The notes under the pieces were generated by a model. The model saw only the letters and a program-made list of their open reading frames with translations, searched no databases and was not told the DNA's origin. A DNA stretch of 64,000 nucleotides, taken from NCBI GenBank assembly GCA_947054505.1, contig CAMRWU010000001.1, forward strand, positions 156,464-220,463. Direction: 5' to 3'. The number at the start of each line of letters is the position of its first letter. Position 1 is the first letter of the stretch. Made by a program: the position numbers and the translations under genes. Origin of the DNA: an uncultured Pseudomonadota bacterium (lineage in GTDB: Bacteria; Pseudomonadota; Alphaproteobacteria; RF32; CAG-239). Positions 35,009 to 43,310 of the stretch are shown here, piece after piece.

Positions 35009-37213
35009 ATGTCAAAAAGAGGAGAAGAATGGGAAGAATATGACAACGCCGTCCGCTGGATGGTTATAACGTTGTTGATTGCCCTTGGTGTGACAATAGC
35101 CTTAGCCCTGATAGCCATGCCCCTCGGCTATCTTTTGGGTTCGGGTTTTTCTAAAGATACGCTGAACGATGTTTCCAAATACTTCTCTTTAGTATTCAAC
35201 AAACCCGGATATTTATACGCCCGTTACTGGGGCTGGATGAAACAACTGATGAACTATCACGGTCCGTTTTCTTTCAGTCTTTGGATTCCAATCTTACCGG
35301 TTATCAGCTTTCCGACAATTTTAATTTTCGGTGTTTTAACCAATCCTTACCGTTTCCAATCCAACATCCACGGTTCTGCCCGTTTGGCCACAGAAAAAGA
35401 CATCAAAAAAATGGCTTTATTAGGCTTTGACGGTTTTTGTCAGGTTGTCGGCAAATTCAACGGCAAACTTCTAATGTTAAAAGAAACTTTGGCAACGCTG
35501 TGCTGTGCTCCTCCGGGTACCGGTAAAACTGCCGGTGTTGTTATTCCGACAATTTTCAATTCTCCGACACTTAGCATTATCGTCAACGACCCAAAACCGG
35601 AATTATGCTTTTCCACCTCCGGTGCTCGTGCCAAAGTTGGTCCGGTATTCATCATTAACTGGGGTATGGAAGACAATCCGGCCGAAGGCATTTATTACCC
35701 CAGCTGGAATCCATTATCCCCCGGCGCAGTTCCGGCCCCTGGACCGGCTCGTGACATGTATGTCGATTCCATGTGTAATGTGTTGGTTGAAGACCCTAAA
35801 GGCGGTGCCGACCCTCACTGGTCGCAAACAGGTCGCGCGGCATTAACCGGATTTATTCACTTTATTGTTTCCAAATGCGAACGCGCTCGCGCCAACGATT
35901 ACTTTATCGGTCGCATTTATGAAGGAAAATTGGACGAGGAAGATAAAAAAGTTCTTGAAGGGTACTACCTTGAAATGAACGATCCGATGGCTTCCCGCGC
36001 CATGCAAAACTTGCGCTCCGGCAACCTGAACATTGATAATTACCTGCCAATCGGAACTTGGGCTCTGCTTCCTGAAAAATGGATTGGACATGAATCTTGC
36101 ATCGCCATGATTCTGGAATGGATTACCGAAGCTCAAATCAAACAAACACAAGACATCAAACGCCGCTTGGATGAAGGTGACCAGATGGCTGCCATGGCTG
36201 ACCCCATGCGTGACTTATTGGAAGAAGCCATCACCGAAGCCCGCAAATTCGGCTATTCTCCGCGCTGTATCGTGGAATTGAGCCAATTAAGCTCCATGCC
36301 GGACAAGGAACGCGGTTCCGTTATGTCAACGGCTTTTGCCGGTATAGGTATTTTCAAAAACTCCGCCGTTGTCGCCAGAACCAGCTTCAGCGATATCAGC
36401 TTCCGTGATCTGCGCGGATTAAAAGACCCCATCACCGGCGAATTCAAACCCATTTCTGTTTACCTGTCCGTAAACCAAGTTGATGCACGCGCGTTAAGCG
36501 TGATTTCAGGTACTTTCATTGACTTAATGTCATCGTACCTTATCGCCAACCCACCAAAGTTCAAAAACCCCTCAGACGGCGTTATGGGGCCATTCTCGAC
36601 CTTATTCGTTATGGACGAGTTTCCAACCATGCCTAAATTGAAAGCAGTTATTGATGGACCGGCCGTCGGTCGTGGTCAAAAAGTATCATACCTTCTTATA
36701 GGACAAGACCTCGGACAAATCTCCGGTAAATATGGTAAAGACGATTTGGAAACCGTTATTTCCACCACTGCTTGCAAAGTTATCTTATCCCAAAACAACG
36801 AGGTAACGGCTCAACGTTTCTCAAAAATGATTGGTAACAAGACGGTTCAAACAACCTCATTCTCCAAAAATGAAGGAGCATTCAGCAAAGGAAGCAATCC
36901 TTTTGCCAAAAACGTCAGTTATCAATTACAGGGAATTTCCGTTATCACAACCACTCAGCTCCTCAGCTTGCCAATGCTCAAACAAGTCGTTTTGATGCAA
37001 AGCTCTATCGATCGTCCGATTATGGCTGACTCTCCGAGATGGTATTTGGATAAAAAAATGAAAGCCTTGGCTGCTTTGCCGCCGGCTCCCAATGTTCCTG
37101 ATTGGATTGTTGCCCAGCGCGAAGATATCAATGACGATATGCTCGCTAAGTTGGGAATTGATTATGATCCGAATGAAGATATTAATGATGAGGAATTTGA
37201 AGAAGAGGAATAA
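35009..37213 (+). CDS. VirD4/TraG-family type IV secretion coupling ATPase
   Basis: The 734-residue protein has two N-terminal membrane helices (about residues 18-45 and 85-112), Walker A CCAPPGTGKTAGVVIP near 167, the family segment SIIVNDPKPELCFSTSGARA, YPSWNPLSP, and Walker B STLFVMDEFPTMPKLKAV near 535, followed by the GQDLGQISGKYG motif. These are VirD4/TraG hallmarks: a hexameric pump that recruits DNA or protein substrates to a type IV secretion channel. The C-terminus is very acidic (DEEFEEEE), a possible adaptor site. No VirB, relaxase or pilus channel gene is in the window, so the channel must be elsewhere or absent. Confidence 0.92.
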   Translation: MSKRGEEWEEYDNAVRWMVITLLIALGVTIALALIAMPLGYLLGSGFSKDTLNDVSKYFSLVFNKPGYLYARYWGWMKQLMNYHGPFSFSLWIPILPVISFPTILIFGVLTNPYRFQSNIHGSARLATEKDIKKMALLGFDGFCQVVGKFNGKLLMLKETLATLCCAPPGTGKTAGVVIPTIFNSPTLSIIVNDPKPELCFSTSGARAKVGPVFIINWGMEDNPAEGIYYPSWNPLSPGAVPAPGPARDMYVDSMCNVLVEDPKGGADPHWSQTGRAALTGFIHFIVSKCERARANDYFIGRIYEGKLDEEDKKVLEGYYLEMNDPMASRAMQNLRSGNLNIDNYLPIGTWALLPEKWIGHESCIAMILEWITEAQIKQTQDIKRRLDEGDQMAAMADPMRDLLEEAITEARKFGYSPRCIVELSQLSSMPDKERGSVMSTAFAGIGIFKNSAVVARTSFSDISFRDLRGLKDPITGEFKPISVYLSVNQVDARALSVISGTFIDLMSSYLIANPPKFKNPSDGVMGPFSTLFVMDEFPTMPKLKAVIDGPAVGRGQKVSYLLIGQDLGQISGKYGKDDLETVISTTACKVILSQNNEVTAQRFSKMIGNKTVQTTSFSKNEGAFSKGSNPFAKNVSYQLQGISVITTTQLLSLPMLKQVVLMQSSIDRPIMADSPRWYLDKKMKALAALPPAPNVPDWIVAQREDINDDMLAKLGIDYDPNEDINDEEFEEEE

Positions 37214-37230
37214 TTATTCCTCCTCTTTTT
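37202..37230 (+). terminator. Terminator at the end of the VirD4-type gene
   Basis: The palindrome GAGGAATAATTATTCCTC (37205-37222) spans both convergent stop codons and is followed by CTTTTT on the plus strand. Confidence 0.7.
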
Positions 37231-37399
37231 CATAAAAACAATCTTCCAATTGCTCCAAATCTTGTTCATCTATTTCCGTTGCCTCAAAACTGTATTTTTC
37301 ATTAAACCAGTTTCCTAAATCAATATCAGCACAACGCTTTGAACAAAAAGGCTTGTACTTGGTATCCGTAACATCTTTTTTACAAATAGGACACTTCAT
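37214..37399 (-). CDS. yacG: YacG-like zinc protein (DNA gyrase inhibitor family)
   Basis: A 61-residue protein with the YacG zinc motif: CPICKKDV, then FCSKRCADIDLGNWFNEKY (C-x2-C ... C-x3-C). YacG binds GyrB and inhibits gyrase in E. coli. It ends an rng-yacG pair (9 bases apart), the usual alphaproteobacterial arrangement. Confidence 0.92.
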   Translation of the reverse strand: MKCPICKKDVTDTKYKPFCSKRCADIDLGNWFNEKYSFEATEIDEQDLEQLEDCFYEKEEE

Positions 37400-37408
37400 T
37401 TTTTTCTC

Positions 37409-38578
37409 CTATTTTTCAACTCGACCGGTACCGAGGCAACTTTGGCACTCTTCGGTCAAAATATCCCGCAATGTCGGACGACGCCGCATACGGACAATTT
37501 CAACATTACCGCCGCGACTCAACCCGAAACAAATAGTTTTTATCACATCTTTTTGCAGTTCTTGTTGCAGAAAATCAATAACATTTTTCAAATAGCGATA
37601 TTCTGAAATCCCTGCAAAATCAATAATGATTTTACCTGATAAATTACGCAAACGGATTTGCCGAACAATCTCAGCCGCCGCTTCCATATTCAAACGACTT
37701 AAATTTCCGTTTCCTTTATCATCACCGCTGTCAACATCAATCGCTACGCAAGCTTTTGTTTCCTCAATTGTAATACGGCCACCGCTTTTCAAACGAACTT
37801 CTTTTTGCAAAGCTTCAAAAATCAGATCATCCAAACCATTTTCTTTGAACGGATTATTTTGCAATTCAACATCAACTTTATCGTCGAATTTTTCCTGCAA
37901 GGCCTCAAAATCATTCCGCGCATTAACAATAATCTTTTTCACAGAAGCTTCATGACGATGCAAATACTCTGACAAAGCATCTGTTTTTGCCAAAAGCAAA
38001 CACGGAGCATTTGCTTTTTTCGCTTCTGCTGTCAACTTATCAAAAGCACTACGCAAAACATCCATCTCTTCAGCAATTGTTTTTTTATCAACCTTAATTG
38101 CAGAGGTTCTTAAAATCCAGCCTTCCTGTCCGGTCATATTTTCTCTGACCCATTCGGCATATTCCTCAGCCAAAAATTTATCTGTAATTTTGGAAGACAC
38201 TTCAACATTCATACGATAAGGACAATAAACCAAATTCAATCCGGCAATCTGCAATCCGCGGGTCAAACGAGCTCCTTTTTCAGCTCTTTGCTCCTGAGCA
38301 ACCTGAACAATCAACAATTGCCCTTCCGTAGCATTCAAATCATCCAAACCATATTCTTCACAATTGATAAAAGCTTCTCTGCTGTCACCAATCTCCACAA
38401 AAAAACCTGTTTTTCCGTTGGCCAAATCAATTTTTTTAGTCAGCCGTCCCAAATAAACAAAGCCTTCAGCAGCTTTGGAGGTTTCATGAAATTCCAAATC
38501 ACAAAGAACACCGTTTTTAAAACCGGCAATTTGCACTCCGGATGCTGATTTCTGATAAACAACCCTATCGACGCTCAC
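37409..38578 (-). CDS. rng: Ribonuclease E/G family protein
   Basis: A 389-residue RNase E/G-type endoribonuclease: N-terminal S1-like region (about residues 35-115), the DNase I-like catalytic region with CVAIDVDSGDDKGNG and GGRITIEETKA, and IIIDFAGI. The zinc-link cysteine pair near the end reads CQSCLGTG. It is the short form found between maf and yacG in Alphaproteobacteria, without the degradosome scaffold. It starts with GTG 38578, GGAG upstream. Confidence 0.92.
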   Translation of the reverse strand: MSVDRVVYQKSASGVQIAGFKNGVLCDLEFHETSKAAEGFVYLGRLTKKIDLANGKTGFFVEIGDSREAFINCEEYGLDDLNATEGQLLIVQVAQEQRAEKGARLTRGLQIAGLNLVYCPYRMNVEVSSKITDKFLAEEYAEWVRENMTGQEGWILRTSAIKVDKKTIAEEMDVLRSAFDKLTAEAKKANAPCLLLAKTDALSEYLHRHEASVKKIIVNARNDFEALQEKFDDKVDVELQNNPFKENGLDDLIFEALQKEVRLKSGGRITIEETKACVAIDVDSGDDKGNGNLSRLNMEAAAEIVRQIRLRNLSGKIIIDFAGISEYRYLKNVIDFLQQELQKDVIKTICFGLSRGGNVEIVRMRRRPTLRDILTEECQSCLGTGRVEK

Positions 38579-38589
38579 CTCAAATCTCC

Positions 38590-39162
38590 TTAGTGAATAC
38601 CTGCGGAATTAAGCATATTTTTTGTATCATACAACGGCAACCCGATAACACCGGATGTTGACCCGATAATTTTGCGGATAAAAGCTTCCATCATGCCTTC
38701 TGAACGATAACCGCTACAACCGATCCAATCATGACCGGCAACATAATCTTTTATTTCCTTTTCGGAAAGATGCTTCATCTGGATTTTCGTCACATTCAAC
38801 CGCACGGATTGTCGCCCTTGGCGATCAATAACACTGACAGCGCTTAAAACACGATGTGTCCGTCCTGACAACAAGCGCATAACATCTTCCTGTTCTTCAT
38901 CAGAATGCGCTTTTTGCAAAATTTTGGTACCGGCAACCACAACGGTATCACACGCCAACACAATCTCATTCGGATGTTTTTCTGCCACATGCAAGGATTT
39001 TTCTTTTGCCATGCGTTTAACATAGGCAGAAGCTTTCTCCCCTTTGTGTGGTGTTTCATCAATATCAGCAGGTTCAATCAACTTGGGAACATACCCCAAC
39101 TGTTCCAGCAACCGTTTACGTTGCGGCGAACCAGAGGCTAAAATAAAGTCCTTTTCAGCCAT
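38590..39162 (-). CDS. maf: Maf-like nucleotide pyrophosphatase
   Basis: A 190-residue Maf/Ham1-superfamily protein that hydrolyses non-canonical or modified nucleoside triphosphates. Motifs visible: LASGSPQRKRLLEQLG, ADIDETPHKGEKA, LACDTVVV and the C-terminal SGVIGLPLYDT. GGAGG precedes the ATG. It is followed by rng after 11 bases. Confidence 0.93.
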   Translation of the reverse strand: MAEKDFILASGSPQRKRLLEQLGYVPKLIEPADIDETPHKGEKASAYVKRMAKEKSLHVAEKHPNEIVLACDTVVVAGTKILQKAHSDEEQEDVMRLLSGRTHRVLSAVSVIDRQGRQSVRLNVTKIQMKHLSEKEIKDYVAGHDWIGCSGYRSEGMMEAFIRKIIGSTSGVIGLPLYDTKNMLNSAGIH

Positions 39163-39191
39163 ACAACCTCCAAAAGAAAGGAAACTAAGGC

Positions 39192-39617
39192 TTAAGCTTC
39201 ATCATCGTAAGTTTTTTCCATACGCTCGTGACGTTCCTGAGCTTCAACAGACAATGTTGCTACCGGACGAACTTCCAAACGTTCAATACCGATAGGCTCA
39301 CCGGTTTCTTCACAATATCCGTAAACGCCATCTTCGATTCTTTTCAAAGCTTCATCAATTTTAGAAATCAGCTTACGGGCGCGATCACGAGTTCTCAACT
39401 CAAGAGCTTTGTCAGATTCCAAAGATGCACGGTCAATTTGATCCGGCTGATTCAATCCGCCTTGACGCAAATCTTCAAGAGTATCCTTAGATTGTCCCAG
39501 TAAAGATTTTTTCCAATCCAGCAGTTTCTGACGAAAATACTCCAACTGCATATCGTTCATATATTCTTCATTAGCTGAAGGTTTATAATCTGGAGGAAGA
39601 ATAACAGTGCTGTCCAT
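39192..39617 (-). CDS. dksA: RNA polymerase-binding transcription factor DksA
   Basis: A 141-residue DksA: N-terminal coiled coil (about residues 20-85, MQLEYFRQKLLDWKKSLL) with the acidic tip region DRASLESDKALELRTRDR, then the zinc-finger-like domain. Only one of the four classical zinc cysteines remains (GYCEETGEPIG), and the other positions read RPVATLSVEAQERHE, the usual alphaproteobacterial form. DksA works with ppGpp on RNA polymerase at rRNA and amino-acid promoters. Confidence 0.94.
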   Translation of the reverse strand: MDSTVILPPDYKPSANEEYMNDMQLEYFRQKLLDWKKSLLGQSKDTLEDLRQGGLNQPDQIDRASLESDKALELRTRDRARKLISKIDEALKRIEDGVYGYCEETGEPIGIERLEVRPVATLSVEAQERHERMEKTYDDEA

Positions 39618-39730
39618 TTTAGATACTCCTTAAATCAAAATAAGCTTACATATAGCAAGAAAAATAGCCAATTCAAGCCTATACTTCAAGCAAAAAAAGC
39701 TATTTATCATATCTTATTACTAAAAGGAAA

Positions 39731-40153
39731 TTACTTTGTCAGCTTCGCCAGCTCGACTTCTACTCGCAATTCGATTTCTGCGATAATATCTTTAAGGCGT
39801 TCATCGTTTGTTTCAAACTGTTTTTCTTTAATCATACGAGACAATTCAATCAACTTATCCATTGACATATATCCCATCAACAAACCGTCTCGAATATCCT
39901 CCAATTTATCCAAAAGCTGATTGCCCCGTTTCACCAATTTTTTACGGATTTCGCGCTCTTCTTCATCATTAACCATTTGCGCGGCAAAAATAGCATCTGT
40001 TACCGAAATATTGCCCACACCACCGACTTGTTGCTGTCGGGAAGCCATCGTTTCATTTAAAAAAGATGAAAAGCTCGGTCCGCCGGTTGTTTTCTTGGCT
40101 CCTTTGGATCCGCTTAATTCATTGCTTTTATTAATATCATTAATCTTAATCAA
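39731..40153 (-). CDS. fliX: FliX-like flagellar assembly regulator, without other flagellar genes
   Basis: The 140-residue protein matches FliX in its C-terminal two-thirds: DAIFAAQMVNDEEEREIRKK, KRGNQLLDKLEDIRDGLL and the diagnostic end DIIAEIELRVEVELAKL. In Caulobacter FliX works with FlbD to couple flagellar assembly to class III and IV gene expression, and the gene pairs with flgI near dksA. Here dksA is adjacent but flgI and all other flagellar genes are absent from the window. It starts with TTG 40153, GAGG 8 bases upstream, only 12 bases after the prepilin gene, so both are probably translated together. Confidence 0.85.
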   Translation of the reverse strand: MIKINDINKSNELSGSKGAKKTTGGPSFSSFLNETMASRQQQVGGVGNISVTDAIFAAQMVNDEEEREIRKKLVKRGNQLLDKLEDIRDGLLMGYMSMDKLIELSRMIKEKQFETNDERLKDIIAEIELRVEVELAKLTK

Positions 40154-40165
40154 CGACGCTACCTC

Positions 40166-40804
40166 TTATTGGAAAAGCCAAATAACATTAAAATTGCTTT
40201 TGCTTGTATTACTATCTTTAAATTTTTCCGTAATTTTAGATGCAACAATAGGGAAATTCTCTGTTTCTCCCTCGAAACCGGAAATATATCTCTTAATCTT
40301 TGGCAAAACAAAAGTGATGCCTCCATTCCCACCTTCATCTTGATAAATTGAAAAAGCCAACACATCAGACGTTCCGTTATCCGTCCAGTTAAGCTGGGCC
40401 AAACTCAAACAAGAACGGAAAGTCAGCCCCTTAAACTCCACCTGAAAAAATTCTTCTTTATTTTCTTCTCCGACAGCCTCAATAACAACTTCTCCGCCCA
40501 GCCTGTGGAACAAAGACATTTCCCCTCCCATTTTTGACACATACATCTGCGAGGGAACCACCTTCTCTTTAGCTAAATCCTCTAAAGACATTTTGGTTAA
40601 TTCATTATAGTTTCCATCTGCGGAAAAACGGTTTCTTATTCCTTTATAGATATCTTTTATCTCACCTTCGACAGAGTATTGCTTAAACATTGAAAACATA
40701 CTGCCGATAAGTTTTATCCCCGAAATACCGACTACGCCGATAATACAAATGACAGCCAGCGTTTCCAACATCGTAGAACCTTTTTCATTCGTTTTTATCA
40801 ACAT
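40166..40804 (-). CDS. Type IV prepilin-like protein
   Basis: The 212-residue protein has a class-III prepilin leader: KTNEKG cut before STMLETLAVICIIGVVGISG, with Glu at mature position 5 and a hydrophobic helix to about residue 35. The rest is a polar globular domain with one cysteine (FRSCLSLAQL) and no repeat of pilin arrays. It is closest in design to PilS-type (type IVb, conjugative thin pilus) or minor pilins. AAGGAG lies upstream of the ATG. No prepilin peptidase or pilus ATPase is nearby. Twelve bases separate it from fliX. Confidence 0.8.
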   Translation of the reverse strand: MLIKTNEKGSTMLETLAVICIIGVVGISGIKLIGSMFSMFKQYSVEGEIKDIYKGIRNRFSADGNYNELTKMSLEDLAKEKVVPSQMYVSKMGGEMSLFHRLGGEVVIEAVGEENKEEFFQVEFKGLTFRSCLSLAQLNWTDNGTSDVLAFSIYQDEGGNGGITFVLPKIKRYISGFEGETENFPIVASKITEKFKDSNTSKSNFNVIWLFQ

Positions 40805-40884
40805 ATTTTTCTCTCCTTAAAAAGGAAGTTATCACTAAAAGTTTCATTAAACAATATTTTTGTAATATAAATTTACTTTATTTT

Positions 40885-40956
40885 TATAATTTATAGTCTA
40901 TAGTATTAGTTGTGTAGATACTTCTGCTAGAGATATCTACTCATAAGTTTAAACTT
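40885..40956 (+). promoter_or_regulatory. Promoter and leader of the outer-membrane protein gene, with palindromes
   Basis: A perfect TATAAT (40885-40890) is followed by GTAGATA (40914-40920) paired with TATCTAC (40934-40940) and by the palindrome AAGTTTAAACTT (40945-40956). The last two lie in the probable 5' leader just before AAGGAA and the ATG at 40974. They could stabilise mRNA or bind a regulator. No good -35 is visible. Confidence 0.45.
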
Positions 40957-40973
40957 GAAAAAGGAATTTATAC

Positions 40974-41510
40974 ATGAAAAGAACAATTGCTTTGATGGCT
41001 GCTGCTTCTGCTCTTGCATTCACAGCTTCTGCTAACGCTTATGATTTCACTCCTTATGTTGCTGCTGACTACACATACACAGACATGCAAAACTTGGCTG
41101 AGGTTAATGGCGGTAAAATCGCTGTTGGTACAGACTACAACAAATACTTCGGAACAGAAGTTTTCTATCAACGCACAGGTTCTGACCGAATTCACACAGC
41201 TGATGGTACAGATGAATACTCTCTACAGTCTTATGGTTTGGATGTTTACGGTTACCTGCCTTTGGGTTGTGAACAAAAAGTTTCTTTAATCGGTACAGCC
41301 GGTTTCGCTTTCGAAGATATCAAATTCAAATATGAAGGTGACAATCGTGGTACAGAACATGGTGTAGGTTACCGTTTGGGTGCCGGTGCTCAGTACAATG
41401 TTGATGAAAAAGTTTCTGTACGTGCTTTGTATCGTTACACATTTGCTGATAAACTGGGCGGTTTAGATCACATCAATGAATACTCTGTTGGTGTTAAATA
41501 CGCTTTCTAA
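40974..41510 (+). CDS. Outer-membrane beta-barrel protein (OmpA-like/porin family)
   Basis: A 178-residue protein with a clear Sec signal peptide (MKRTIALMAAASALAFTASANA, cut after ANA; shown in parts: MKRTIALMAA...SANA). The mature ~156 residues alternate aromatic and polar residues in beta-strands (DFTPYVAADYTYTDM, KYFGTEVFYQRTG, VSVRALYRYTF) and end in the outer-membrane targeting VGVKYAF. This is a small eight-stranded barrel. Codon use is highly biased towards few codons (many GCT, GTT, GGT), which points to high expression. A strong terminator follows. Confidence 0.88.
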   Translation: MKRTIALMAAASALAFTASANAYDFTPYVAADYTYTDMQNLAEVNGGKIAVGTDYNKYFGTEVFYQRTGSDRIHTADGTDEYSLQSYGLDVYGYLPLGCEQKVSLIGTAGFAFEDIKFKYEGDNRGTEHGVGYRLGAGAQYNVDEKVSVRALYRYTFADKLGGLDHINEYSVGVKYAF

Positions 41511-41526
41511 TCATTCTTTGATTGAG

Positions 41527-41557
41527 AAAAGGAAGGGAAATTCCCTTCCTTTTTTTT
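41527..41557 (+). terminator. Strong terminator of the outer-membrane protein gene
   Basis: AAAAGGAAGGGAA paired with TTCCCTTCCTTTT and further T residues. Confidence 0.93.
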
Positions 41558-41632
41558 GCAAAAAAATCTGGTCAAAAAAAATTCCGTGAACTATATTAAA
41601 AAGCAACAACAACATTTTAAGGATAAAATCAG

Positions 41633-42106
41633 ATGAAAAAAGTATTTTTACTCGCTTGCGGCATCATTGCTTTAGCCGCCTGTTCTCCCAAAGAAGAAAC
41701 ACAAACACCGGTTCCTCAACCACAAATTGACGCAGACATCAGTGAAACAGTCTATTCATTTGATTTAAACACCTTAACCTCCGGCTGTAACGAAAACAGC
41801 GAAATCGTCTGTGCAATAAACACCAGTATCAAATGCACCATCAATCCGCAATTTGTCGATTGTGCCGAAGCCAAAGACGCCATGCCTAAGTTTGTTTTTA
41901 TGAACGACGACAATCTTCAACGTCCGACATCTCAGTCCTACAAAATCACCAAAATAAAACCTCTGGCTGATGGCAATGTTGAAGTTTACACCCAAAGCAC
42001 CTGCAACGGCAACTGGTTCGGCCTGTGCAATGGTAATATCATCTACATTATGAATAATGCAAAAGGAAAATGGATTGTTAAGGAAATCTATGCAATAGAG
42101 TCTTAA
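41633..42106 (+). CDS. Putative lipoprotein, unknown
   Basis: A 157-residue protein with a lipobox (ALAACSPK, acylated Cys at 17) after a short signal peptide. The mature part starts with a Thr/Pro/Gln linker and then has a small domain with four more cysteines (SGCNEN, VCAINTSIKC, DCAEAK; STCNGNWFGLCNG), probably disulfide-bonded in the periplasm. I do not recognise the family. It ends convergently with the next gene, 4 bases overlapping. Confidence 0.75.
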   Translation: MKKVFLLACGIIALAACSPKEETQTPVPQPQIDADISETVYSFDLNTLTSGCNENSEIVCAINTSIKCTINPQFVDCAEAKDAMPKFVFMNDDNLQRPTSQSYKITKIKPLADGNVEVYTQSTCNGNWFGLCNGNIIYIMNNAKGKWIVKEIYAIES

Positions 42107-42576
42107 TCATTATTCAAAACATCATACAAAGCCTTATCAAACTTTGCCTTTTTGGGATAAGATTGATGAGGCTTTTTTTGAACAACAATTCGCTCATCTG
42201 TTGTCATTTTTTGCAAATCAGCCATCAATTTTTCATTTCTAGGCAACTGCCCTGTTTGACTGATATGCCTCAAATCATCAAGATAATCATCATATTTTTG
42301 TTGATAATCTGCACCACCGCTTTTCATCAAACTATCAACCGAAACAGTCTTAATCTCAATTTCTTCAGTCGTCATTTTTCTGGCCGGTTCCGGTTTGGCA
42401 TTTTTCACGGTTTCCACTTGCCCTTCATAATAATGCGGCATCGGCAATTTTTCTTGCTGAGGCAAAGCATGCGTCGGAATAAATATATCAGGTTCCAACT
42501 GTTTGCGAACATATCTCCCTTCAGCCATTATGATATTTCCGAAAAAAACAATCGACACTAAAATCAAAAATTTCAT
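42103..42576 (-). CDS. Small secreted protein, unknown
   Basis: The 157-residue protein starts with a signal peptide (MKFLILVSIVFFGNIIMAEG); the ATG at 42576 has GGAG upstream and is preferred over a longer frame. The mature protein is polar and charged, with no cysteine or membrane segment and a possible helix near DYQQKYDDYLDDLRHISQTG. I cannot assign a function. It is divergent from the HExxH protein gene, 50 bases apart, so the two may share regulation. Confidence 0.65.
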   Translation of the reverse strand: MKFLILVSIVFFGNIIMAEGRYVRKQLEPDIFIPTHALPQQEKLPMPHYYEGQVETVKNAKPEPARKMTTEEIEIKTVSVDSLMKSGGADYQQKYDDYLDDLRHISQTGQLPRNEKLMADLQKMTTDERIVVQKKPHQSYPKKAKFDKALYDVLNND

Positions 42577-42626
42577 ACTTTCTCCGCGTAACCATAATTT
42601 AACCAATCTCGTATAAACTATATTAC

Positions 42627-43310
42627 ATGAAAAAGCTTTTTTTTATATTAACAAATATCTTTGCCTTCAGCCTCTTTATAAAACAGGCTCAGGCTTTTGA
42701 TTGCGCCAAAATCACAACCTTGCCGTCAATTGAATTATCCACCTCATACGGCACCCTAAAATATGATTTCAGTAAAAACACCCAACAAATAACTCATATC
42801 GCCTCACAATACGGCATTGCCGAAAAAGGCTTATTTGCCTCCGGTTTGGCAACGGTAAACGTTTCTTGGGAAATAGCCGTCAACACCATCGGAAAAATAT
42901 ATGACAATTATGACATATGCATTGTTCCGACCAGTCTGAAAGTCTTTATCGGATTTTCAAATCCCACAATTTATGTTTCCAACGAAATTGCCAAAGATTC
43001 CTGCGAATACAATGTTGTTCTTCGTCATGAACAAACCCACCAACAAATAAACAAAGCCGCTTTGGACTATTTTTTACCCATGTTCCAAAATGCTTTGAAA
43101 GAAATATCAAAAACCATCCGTCCTGAACATGTTTCCGTTCTAACGGATATTGATAACGGCACAACCAGATTGACCCAAAGGTACAACAGCAAATTGGCTC
43201 CTTTGATTGAAGTTTTCAAAGAAGAACTCCTTGCTGAACAAGGCAAACTAGACAATCACAAAAATTACAATTTTGAGCAAAACATTTGCAAAAAAGACGA
43301 CGAAACCTAA
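42627..43310 (+). CDS. Secreted HExxH metalloprotease-like protein
   Basis: A 227-residue protein with a Sec signal peptide (FAFSLFIKQAQA, cleavage near residue 23) and a zincin motif in VVLRHEQTHQQINKAAL near residue 135. Four cysteines in the mature part suggest disulfides. The position and spacing recall DUF922-type predicted secreted Zn-proteases, but I cannot confirm the family or the third zinc ligand. It would act in the periplasm or outside the cell. Confidence 0.65.
   Translation: MKKLFFILTNIFAFSLFIKQAQAFDCAKITTLPSIELSTSYGTLKYDFSKNTQQITHIASQYGIAEKGLFASGLATVNVSWEIAVNTIGKIYDNYDICIVPTSLKVFIGFSNPTIYVSNEIAKDSCEYNVVLRHEQTHQQINKAALDYFLPMFQNALKEISKTIRPEHVSVLTDIDNGTTRLTQRYNSKLAPLIEVFKEELLAEQGKLDNHKNYNFEQNICKKDDET

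Noticed and set aside
35009..37213. Assignment as DotL/IcmO of a Dot/Icm system
   Set aside because: Motifs such as YPSWNPLSP and the STSGARAKVG segment fit the VirD4/TraG group better, and no Dot/Icm genes are nearby.
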